Shown here piece after piece: positions 1 through 8,237 of a stretch of 64,000 nucleotides of DNA. The stretch is from Castanea sativa (lineage: Eukaryota > Streptophyta > Magnoliopsida > Fagales > Fagaceae), in assembly GCF_040712315.1 (NCBI RefSeq), contig NC_134015.1, forward strand, positions 58,977,964 to 59,041,963, in the 5' to 3' direction. The notes beneath the pieces were generated by a model that was given only the letters and a program-made list of their open reading frames with translations, did no database searches and had not been told where the DNA came from. Within the stretch, counting starts at the first letter, position 1, and the number at the start of each line of letters is the position of its first letter. A program made the position numbers and the translations under genes.

Positions 1-800
1 GTTTTTTTTTTTTTTTTTTTTTTTTTATTTTATAAATTGACTGGATAACCAAATCAACAAACTCTTATTTAAAAGTACACATGCCCTAGATAAGAATAAA
101 AATCATCTGCCCTAGACTACATACAGATTGACTTAACAATTCAAGGAATATAGGCAGCAACAACCAACTTTAGCATCCATGGAGAGTCTGAAAAAACCAA
201 GTTGAGTTTTGGAAGTTTTGGTGCTGATTTGGGAGTGACTACAAGCTATGTCAGTGGTCCTATGAGTGACAAGAGCTCTATATCTCTATCTAAAATTTTA
301 CAGTAACTCTTACACCTTTTTTAAATCATTGGATTTAAGTAGATCCAATGGTAAAAAAAGACCCTTATTAATGCTAATATTTTGATTAGGATCTCATTAA
401 TTATTCATCATTATTATATTTTATACCTATCTTTAAAGTCAAAAAAAGTGCTACGTTTCTCTCACTGTCTATCATAGCAAACCTTGAAGCCTGTTCATCC
501 ATGAATTCTTTAATACCCTGTGAAATTTCAGATAGAGATGTAGAGCTCTTGTCACTCACAGGACCACTGACATAGCTTGTAGTCACTCCAAAATTAGCAC
601 CAAAACTTCCAAAACTCAACTTGGTTCTTCCAGACTCTCCATGGATGCTAAAGTTGGTTGTTGCTGCTTGTACTCCTTGAATTGTTAAGTCAATCCGTAT
701 GTAGTCTAGGGCAGATGATTTTTATTCTTATCTGGGTCATGTATACTTTTAAATAAGAGTTTGTAGATTTGGTTATCCAATCAATTTTTAAAAAAGAAAA
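1..800. repeat. Large inverted repeat (arms about 260 bp)
   Basis: Bases about 35-297 read as the near-perfect reverse complement of about 519-783, with a loop of about 220 bp. Shared landmarks are a stretch coding SFGSFG...VTTSY on opposite strands and matching motifs around the octamers TAAGAATA and AACTCTTA. A transcript through it would fold into a long hairpin. The left arm begins in a poly-T run at the window edge, so its outer boundary may lie outside. Confidence 0.8.
440..660 (-). pseudogene. Unrecognised gene fragment repeated in inverted-repeat arms
   Basis: On the - strand this reads about 65 residues containing ERTKLSFGSFG, TTSYVSGPVSDK, ISQGI and DEQASRFAMIDSERNV. Diverged versions occur at 176-300 (+), 45990-46160 (-) and 46566-46770 (+). 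The reading frame survives across copies while the bases differ, which suggests a once-coding exon captured by the element. I do not recognise the host gene. It lacks a credible start of its own and ends in transposon sequence, so I do not call it a gene. Confidence 0.5.
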
Positions 801-970
801 AAAAAAAAAAAGAGTTTGTTGATTTGTAAGCTAAGTTATGGTAGTAATAATTATCTGATGTTTTCTGAACATTCTACATGTGTTTTGCTACTTGAAAACT
901 ATAGATTTTGTCATTTTCTGTCTCTATTGCCTAGTTGATTCTCTTTTGAATGAATCATTGTCATTGTAGG

Positions 971-1489
971 TAGGGGTGTGCATGGGTTAAGGGGATTTTT
1001 TGACCCAACTCACCATGGTGAGTTAAAAAAAAATTCAACCCAACCCAACTTAACCCATCACGTAAGTCCAACCCATGGGTTGGATGAATTTTTTTTTATA
1101 ACTATTATTATTAAATTGAGAAAAAAAAATCACATCTGCCACTTGAATTATAAACAAAATATGCATTAATATGTGAACTAATATTCCAACTCAGTTATAC
1201 ATTAATATATGAACTAATATACATTAATATTGGCTTTTATATAGGATTGGAGGAAGAGCTGGTTATTTAAAAAAAATTATTAATCATATAATATATTTTA
1301 AATATATGGGTGAGTCGGGTTGGGTTTGGCGGATTTGAAATTTTATGACCCAAACCCAACCTGAACCGCTATCAAAAACATTTTTGTAACCCAACCCAAC
1401 CCACCAAGCCTTAAAAACCGACCCAACTCGGCGGGTTGGGTTGGGTCGAGTCAGTTTTGACAGGTTGGCAAGTTAGTTGCATGCCCCTA
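971..1489. mobile_element. hAT-type MITE with 8-bp target duplication
   Basis: This 519-bp element starts TAGGGGTGTGCA and ends TGCATGCCCCTA, imperfect terminal inverted repeats, and is flanked by the direct repeat ATTGTAGG at 963-970 and 1490-1497. An 8-bp duplication is the hallmark of hAT elements. Subterminal parts hold many short GGGTTGGG/CCCAACCC words that pair with each other. The related element at 45761-46920 has the uninterrupted site (one ATTGTAGG at 46478-46485), confirming the boundaries. Confidence 0.85.
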
Positions 1490-1769
1490 ATTGTAGGCAT
1501 GTGTTTTTGTCAATCTTCTTGCCGGCAGAAGAAGTCGTCTTCATGGATACAAGTTACAATAGAGCCAACTTGGAGATCCTATAGGAAGAAGACGTAGAAA
1601 TCAGTATGCACCAACCATTGTCCTAATTGCACCCCACAAGACAATTTTATTTTTCAGCTGAAATCACAAGACCATTAATCATGAAAGGACCCCAATCACG
1701 ACCCCATTAAAATGTGATAAGACAAAAGATTCCTCATCAGTTGGGGTCTACCTTATTATCTTTAACATA

Positions 1770-2110
1770 ACTTTGTATTTTTCTCATTCACGGACAGTAA
1801 TACAACCTATGATGATAATCAATGGGTCCCATGTTGGTATTGTCCAAAACGATGGTTTGGTTCATCGAGCTTGGATCACCTACGATGGTCCACGTCGTTG
1901 GATGGACATTCGTTTAGGATCAAAAGATGAAGATTACCCAACAAAACCAATCTTCTCTGAGCAAGTTGATCTCTCACCGTTCTCAATGAATACATGTTCA
2001 TCGGATTTTCAGCTTCCACAGGCAATTTGACTCAAATCCACAAAGTCTTGTCATGGAATTTCACGTCCACAAGCCAAGCCTTTCTTCGTGTTCATTGAAC
2101 AGAAACATGT
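1770..2110 (+). pseudogene. L-type lectin domain fragment (lectin receptor kinase-like)
   Basis: The + strand encodes recognisable legume-lectin (Lectin_legB) pieces: TYDDN, then GSHVGI, AWITYDGPRRWMDIRLGS, YPTKPIFSEQVDLSPF, and in another frame NEYMFIGFSASTG followed by HKVLSWNFTSTSQAFL. In the family these form the carbohydrate-binding beta sandwich of lectin receptor kinases or seed lectins. At least two single-base frameshifts are present, one near 1815 and one near 1983, and a stop follows at about 2096. No kinase domain or signal peptide is present. It lies inside element A and is absent from the related element B, so capture or secondary insertion is likely. Confidence 0.7.
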
Positions 2111-2660
2111 GGCTGTGTGATTGCTCTCACACAGTCAACAATTGTGGCTGTCTCACACTGTCAACAATTGTGGCTGTCGGTTTTTTCTTTTTCCTTTCTT
2201 TGGCTGTCGGTTTCTATTTTTTCTTTCTTTTGTCAGGGTCAGAAAAGGTAGTGAAAAAGGTAACGAAAGAGTTTGAAACACAGAAAATAAGGTGTAGACC
2301 ACAAGGAACGCGAGTTTCATAAACTCGAGTTTCATGTCAAACTTGCTATTTACAAACTCGAGTTTCAAATAGTGGTAAAACACTAATAATTTCGACAAAT
2401 AGTGGTATTTGGCTATTTTTGCCTGATTCTGGGACTAGGAAAGCTCGTGCACAACCACTAGGCAACTTCTTGATTTTTGTGGCTGTGGTAGCGTAAAGAG
2501 AGAGTAAGATGTGACACTTTTTTTGGATTTAAAGATAAATATAAAATATAATAAATGAGGGATAATTAATGAGATTCTAATCAGAATATTAGCATTAGTG
2601 AGAGTTTTTTTTAACTGTTGGATCTACTTAAATCTAATGGTTTAAAAAATGTGTAATTTT

Positions 2661-3975
2661 AAGAAATGTTACACCACTCAATAACTTATTATTGAATTAA
2701 TATATTGAAAATCAAACTCTTAAATTACATATTCTATATGTTCTTAACATGCATGCTAATTTCATATCAATTGGATGTTATTTACCATTTGATCCATAAA
2801 CTAATCTTTTATGCAAGCATTGAGAATGTATGAAGATAATGTAATCTAACGGTGGATTTGTCAATATTCGCATTCAATTAAAAATTATTGGGTAATTTAA
2901 TATTGCTTAAAGTTACACCAGGTGTAATTTTAACCCAACGCTATATATATAACTAAACTTTTGGTTGACCTCTCCACAATTTTATACATCAGCATTATTT
3001 AAAAAGAGTTAGGATTAAGAAGATAAAGAGAGAAGGAATCCTGTTAGGAGTCTCTTTTTCCTCCTCAAAACCTTAACAATTACCACCTCAAAACCCTAAA
3101 CTTAACTTCACTTTAGGATTTTTTTTTATAAAAAAAGTAGAGACTAACGAAAAAAAAAATTACAAGCAATTTGATTCAACTTTCTTCTTTGATTAATGAT
3201 TTTATGTCGAATTTTTGTATATCGTTATTATTAATAAAATTTCAATTCAACATATGTAGATATTTGTTTATATTGTTATTAATGAATTTTATTTTTTATG
3301 TCGAATTTTTTATTTGCTTTCATATGTGCCTGAGATTTTCTTTCTATTTTATTCTTTTATTATGTTTAGAATTAATTTTCTTTTGAGTATTTGGGTTAAT
3401 CTCCATATTTATATTGACATTGTTTTCGTGGGTTTGGTTTTTAGGTTCAAATTTCTACTAATTTCTTTTTTATTGTACCTGGTAGATAAAACATCTATAT
3501 TTTTTTAGAGAAAAATCAAAGCTGCAACTTATGTTTTCCAGCTTAAGGAACGATAAATTTTTATTTGGTATGTTATATATAAATTTGTTGAATTTGGTTT
3601 GGTTTTGAAGTAGAATTTAGGGATTCTATAAATTTTGAAGTTTTAAGTCTTGGGATTTTTGGTATTTGCGTTTCCGTAGGTTGATCTTAATTTTTCACCT
3701 TAAATGTTTTTTTATTTAGGCTCACGTGATTTTTTGTATTCCGATTAAAATTTATGATTTTTGGTTGATTAATTATTTGTTTGGATTCAACATAAAAAAT
3801 AATGGGATTGGGTATAATAATTTTGATATTGTTCCATGTTTTGAATTGTCTATATTGTTATTACTACGAGAAAGTTATATTGCTACTCAAATTTGAAACT
3901 TAGTGTGTCTTCCTCATATCATGGTCCTTGTTTATATATTTGCAGTTTATATTAGTTTTGAGTGTGTGTGTGATA
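2661..3975. other. AT-rich non-coding stretch
   Basis: No gene is supported. Bases about 2690-2960 belong to a dispersed repeat also seen near 23290, 30350 and 36840 (shared phrases such as TGTTCTTAACATGCA). The open frames at 3171-3508 are low-complexity T-rich translations without family resemblance. Confidence 0.5.
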
Positions 3976-4006
3976 ATTGATGGTACACTACTCCTTCAGC
4001 TTCCCG

Positions 4007-4049
4007 CTTATAAGGCAGAAAGTGGGGGGAGATTCTTTCGATGTGGGAC
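4007..4049 (-). promoter_or_regulatory. U6/snRNA-type promoter motif pair, unit 1
   Basis: Read on the - strand, GTCCCACATCG (4049-4039) is followed after exactly 24 bp by the TATA-like CTTATAAG (4014-4007), then by GAAGGAGTAGTG. The first word equals the plant snRNA Upstream Sequence Element, and a spacing of about 24 bp is the Pol III (U6) arrangement. No U6, U3 or 7SL RNA body follows. Confidence 0.6.
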
Positions 4050-4407
4050 TGCAAATAGTTTCCCAAGGAGTACGCAAATAGTTTCCCAGGGAGTACAAAA
4101 AAGTAGCCCACAATAAAAGGAAGATAACTGATTGTACACTACTCCTTCGACTTCACGCGTAGAAGGCAGGAAGTAGGGGGAGATTCGTTTGATGTGAGAT
4201 TGCAAAAACTTTTCGAGGGAGTACGCAAATAGTTTCCCTGGGAAACTTTTTGTAGTCTCACATCGAAAAGTCTCACATCGAAAGAATCTCCCCCCACTTT
4301 CTGCCTTGATAATCAGTTATTAATAACTGATGGTACACTTTTATTGTGGGCTACTTTTTTGTACTCTTAGGGAAACTATTTGCGTACTCCCTGAGAAACT
4401 TTTTGCA

Positions 4408-4450
4408 GTCCCACATCAAAAGAATCTCCCCCCACTTTCTGCCTTATAAG
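4408..4450 (+). promoter_or_regulatory. U6/snRNA-type promoter motif pair, reverse unit
   Basis: On the + strand GTCCCACATCA (4408-4418, one base off the USE) is followed 24 bp later by CTTATAAG (4443-4450), and then by CGAAGAAGTAGTG, which resembles the segment just before the start site in Arabidopsis U6 promoters as I remember them. The downstream sequence runs into the next repeat unit, not an snRNA. Confidence 0.55.
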
Positions 4451-4822
4451 CGTGAAGCCGAAGAAGTAGTGTACTATCAGTTATCTTCCTTTTATCGTGG
4501 GCTACTTTTTTGTACTCCTAGGGAACTATTTGCGTACTCCCTGGAAAACTTTTTGCAGTTGCACATCGAAAGAAACTCCCCCCACTTTCTGCCTTAATAA
4601 CTGATGGTACACTACTCGTTCAGCTTCACACCTATAAGGTAGGAAGTGGGGGGAGATTCTTCGATCTTCCTTTTATTGTGGGCTACTTTTTTGTACTCCC
4701 AAGGAAACTATTTGTGTACTCTTTGGGAAACTTTTTGTTTTCTGTAGTCCCACATCGGTTATTAATAAAAGGGTACCATTAATTATTAATAACTGATGGT
4801 ACACTACTCCTTCGACTTCACG

Positions 4823-4865
4823 CTTATAAGGCAGAAAGTGGGGAGAGATTCTTTCGATGTGGGAC
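4823..4865 (-). promoter_or_regulatory. U6/snRNA-type promoter motif pair, later unit
   Basis: The - strand has GTCCCACATCG (4865-4855), a 24-bp spacer and CTTATAAG (4830-4823), the same geometry as at 4007-4049. Another intact USE word lies at 4747-4757 without a good TATA partner; units at 4126, 4250, 4550 and 5440 have lost one of the two motifs. Confidence 0.55.
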
Positions 4866-4997
4866 TACAAAAAGTTTCCCAAAGCATTGGGTAACTAATG
4901 CTGACATAAACTGGGAAATATTACACAAGGTTTTCTTTCTTGCTAACTCTCTCTAACTCTCTTTTTCTCCTCCTCCCAACTAAGAACACAAGAGGCC

Positions 4998-5269
4998 TAT
5001 TTATAGGCAACAATTTACACAAATATTTTACTTTCAAAAGATAATCTTTGAGTTGTAAGGGCCGACTTGTTCTTGACATTTGTCCAAAAGAGTGGGGGTC
5101 CTGGAACTGGAGTGACAATTGTCTTCTGGATGTAAGGATGGCAGTGCAGTAGATATTCGCTTCCTGTCACTATTGCTTCAAGATTACAACTACTGCATGA
5201 TGCTCCTTTTCCACAACATAATTATCTCTTGTCAACAATATATCCGGAAGCGAATATCTACTGCACTGC
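4998..5269. repeat. 24-bp perfect inverted repeat beside a TATA-like motif
   Basis: Bases 5141-5164 are the exact reverse complement of 5246-5269, with an 81-bp loop. To the left, the - strand has TATAAATA (5005-4998), followed by a purine-rich leader, which looks like a retroelement-type promoter. The segment interrupts the repeat cluster, so it may be a separate insertion. Its class is unknown to me. Confidence 0.6.
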
Positions 5270-5802
5270 AAAAAGTTTCCCAAGGAGTACGCAAATAGTT
5301 TCCCTGGGAGTACAAAAAAGTAGCCCACGGCAAAAATCTTCATCTATTCCTTTTTTTTTTTTAAATTTAATTTATATTGCTTTGTGTAAAAAAAAAAAAA
5401 AAAAAAACTGATGGCACACTACTCATTCGACTTCAAGCTTATAAGGCAAAAAGTGGGGGGAGATTCTTTCAATATAGGACTGCAAAAAGTTTCCCTGGGA
5501 GTACAAAAAAGTAGCCCACAGCAAAAATCTTCATCTATTCCTTTTTTTTAAAATTTAATTTATATTACTTCGTGTAAAAAATAAAAAAAATAAAAAACCA
5601 ACATAATACCGAAAACAAAAAAAAGCTAAGTATTCAACAACAAAATCTTCTTCTTCACATGTGACTTTTTTTTTAGATAATTATTGTTCATACCAATTTA
5701 CTAAAAATGTTTTTGGATAAAGTTAAAACAAATAATAAATAAGGTATTAAGTATTTGAGTTTAAAGTAAACACCTTCTCTTTCTTCTCAAAAAAGAAAAG
5801 TA

Positions 5803-7499
5803 TCTATATATAATAAATGTTTGTTCTTCTAAAAAAAAAAACATTTGTTTGTTTGTTTGTTTGTTTTTTTTTTTGGTTATAAAAGAAAAGTTTCCATTTT
5901 TCCATATATATATATATATAGTTTCATTTGATATAGAATTTAGATCCTATTGGAATTAAGAGTTCTAATCAATTTTTTTGTTGCTATCTCATAAATCCCA
6001 TAAAAAGTGGAATAAAAAAAATCATATGAATAGAAAGAAAAAAGAAAAAATTTATTTTATGGAAAAACGGAAAATTTTCTTTATTTATATATATATATCC
6101 TTTTTGAACTGAAGTTTATTCCAATATGTGAATACCTAAATCCCATGACAGGTATACATTCTTTCTTCATTATTATTTTTTCATTTTGTTTAAGCTATTT
6201 TTTAACTTCAAAAAATTAATAAAACTTCTCACATACGTTTTAACCCAATTCATAATATTAAACTATCTAACTCATTTATTTTTTTTTACAATAATTGATT
6301 CAGGTTTTACTTACATACTCACACTTTCATCTCTCAAAGTGATAGGGAAAACAAACAGGTTTATTCTTTATTCTTTTTTCTAAATTTATAATTTGTGTTA
6401 ATTTCTTAATTTTAAATTATGAATGAGTTTGATTATATTCTTTCTATTGAATGTAAATTGTTGTTTATAAGTTTTTGGTTGTGTTATATTCTTTGGAAAA
6501 AAAAGAAAAATAAATAAAAGAGTTTATATAAATTTGGCAACAAAGTTAAATAGATAAGCCTAAGAAATGTTTACTAACAATAGTTTTATTAGTAACTTTT
6601 TGTTAATATGATTTAAAAAAAATGAATAGAGAGATAATTTATTAACGTGATTTAAACTCTACTAAAACTTTTTTAAGGGATTGGTTTAAAAAATTTCAAA
6701 GTAATATTTCTAATTATTAAATACAATGCCCTAACTTCTAACTACCAAAACCCACAATTGAAATACTAATCCATATGTGATACCACTTCTAAAGATTAAT
6801 ATCTTAGCTATTATATATTATTCACTGACTTTTTTTTGGTCAAAAGAAGTGTTTCTCTCTCTTCCTGCAAAACAAAGGGATTATAATAAGAATTAGCTAG
6901 ACAAGAGTAAAACTACACCACCTCTTTTCTACAATAAATGTTCAATTCAGATAATTTTTCATGCATACAGCCACGCTACACAAAGGGATTATAACAAGAA
7001 TTAGCTAGACAGGGGTAAGACTACACCACCACTTTTCTATAATAAATGTTAAATTCAAATAATTTTTCATTTATATACACATACATGTAGCGTGCAACAC
7101 ATAGGACAAAAATTAAATTCTCATGTGAATCTAGATTGTTCTTAATTATTGAATTGGGGTTTCACTTAAACATGATTTCAATTATTGTTTTGGATAGTCT
7201 TTAACTATTAAATTCAAAGGTTTTCCATTTAAATATATGTGATTAATTAAGCCTTAAAGTTCACTATATTATTGAAAATCATTATATGTGTGTATATATA
7301 TATATATTTAGGTACCTCTACTATCTTCCATTCAATTATATATATATTGATACCTTAGTCTCACACAACATGCATTCATTATGTAACTTAAAAGTAAAAT
7401 ATTCATTTATTTTTATTATTTATTTTAAGTAAATTAATAAAAATAATTATTTACATATGAATTTTGATCAAGTCATACATCGCACGAGCATAATGCTAG
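5803..7499 (+). mobile_element. Non-autonomous Helitron, copy 1
   Basis: It starts TCTATATATAATAAATG immediately after an A and ends in ATGCTAG immediately before a T, the Helitron pattern (5' TC, 3' CTRR, inserted between A and T). Near the 3' end is CATCGCACGAG, a decayed form of the hairpin that is better kept in the sister copy. No Rep/helicase coding is seen. Inside, a unit of about 107 bp beginning ACAAAGGGATTATAA is tandemly duplicated (about 6871 and 6978). Confidence 0.65.
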
Positions 7500-7733
7500 T
7501 CTTTAACTAAAGTACATATAAAGTGGGTTGAAGTCCTTATTATGGGATCTTTCTCAACATAAAGTATCTTTTGTAATAGGCATGTTAATTTACCAAATGT
7601 AACAATTCGATTGATGAGAGTAGCATATGAGAAAGTTGGTATAATATTAACAAATTTGAGAGAGTTTCAATTTATGGCATCCACTCTTAATGGTAGTTTT
7701 TTATTATCAGACTAAGATACCAATCAGTTCTTA

Positions 7734-7997
7734 GTGTCAATGGAAAATGACCCTAGATATCTTATAAAATTATATGATATTCGCTTCTCAAGTTTATCAA
7801 ATAAATACATAACAAGTTGTGATGCATTGAACATAAAAAATGGTACAGAAAATTTGGATACATGGCATACCTTAGTTAACCGTCCTGATCTTATTTGTCT
7901 AACATTCGGTTTAGGAAGAGTTAATTGGCAAAATAAGAAATCCTTAAAAGTCAAATTCCATGCCAAGTGTCTTGTAATTCAATTATCATTTTTTTAG
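7734..7997 (+). pseudogene. Unrecognised degenerate coding segment upstream of subtilase 1
   Basis: An 87-residue frame contains NDPRYLIKLYDIRF, YITSCDALNIK and LVNRPDLICLTFGLGRVNWQNKKS. The corresponding stretch at about 50080-50340 preserves the same phrases (NDPRYLIKLYDIHF) but is broken by a frameshift. Coding-like sequence continues upstream (about 7610-7730, LREFQFMA) in other frames. I do not recognise the family; decayed transposon or gene remnant are both possible. Confidence 0.35.
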
Positions 7998-8184
7998 CAT
8001 TGCAAAGAGATACTTTTATGGTTCAACTTCCACTCCTCGAACTATTGAATCATTAGAGAAAAAAAAAAAATGCACAACAACATTCGGGTTAAAATCGTAG
8101 TGGAGGCCAAGGTCCCCTACTGATATTATGGGCAGACAAGTAGTTAGAGAGTGAGTAACTGAGTATGTGTGCCCATACTCACTC

Positions 8185-8192
8185 TATATAAG
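8185..8192 (+). promoter_or_regulatory. TATA box of subtilase 1
   Basis: TATATAAG lies 45 bp upstream of the ATG at 8238, in CTCTATATAAGTAC. The same word lies at the same distance before the second subtilase, so the core promoter was duplicated with the gene. Confidence 0.65.
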
Positions 8193-8237
8193 TACTCCAA
8201 CTTTGCGATTGTGCTCTAAAACCAAACCCCATTGATC

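Larger units (their letters stand above)
301..2660. mobile_element. Long-TIR (MULE-like) element A, disrupted
   Basis: Both ends carry the same roughly 170-bp sequence in inverted orientation (about 302-480 and 2490-2660), including the words TTGGATTTAAGTAGATCCAA and GATCTACTTAAATC. The same ends flank a shorter relative at 45761-46920. Long TIRs around captured gene fragments are typical of Mutator-like (Pack-MULE) elements; that class is inference because no transposase or clean target duplication is visible. The body contains an hAT-type MITE and a lectin gene fragment. Confidence 0.55.
3976..5545. repeat. Mixed-orientation cluster of about nine repeat units
   Basis: A unit of about 120-150 bp recurs: GATGGTACACTACTCCTTC, CTTATAAGGCAGAAAGTGGG, GATGTGGGACTGCAAA, GTTTCCCAAGGAGTACGC and AAAAAGTAGCCCACAATAAA, in that order on one strand. 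Forward units start near 3976, 4126, 4597, 4786, 5263 and 5403. Reverse units lie near 4247-4312, 4337-4490, 4485-4600 and 4665-4760. Some units are truncated or carry mutated motifs. Adjacent opposite units make perfect short palindromes such as TTATTAATAA. No coding sequence is convincing here. Confidence 0.85.

Noticed and set aside
3171..3508. Phe/Leu-rich frames resembling membrane proteins
   Set aside because: T-rich low-complexity DNA gives Phe/Leu/Ile by composition; no start context or homologous copy.
4008..4597. Frames such as 4346-4597 with repeated SPHFLP text
   Set aside because: They arise from the repeat units and run in both directions; the repeated words are the promoter-like motifs, not protein motifs.
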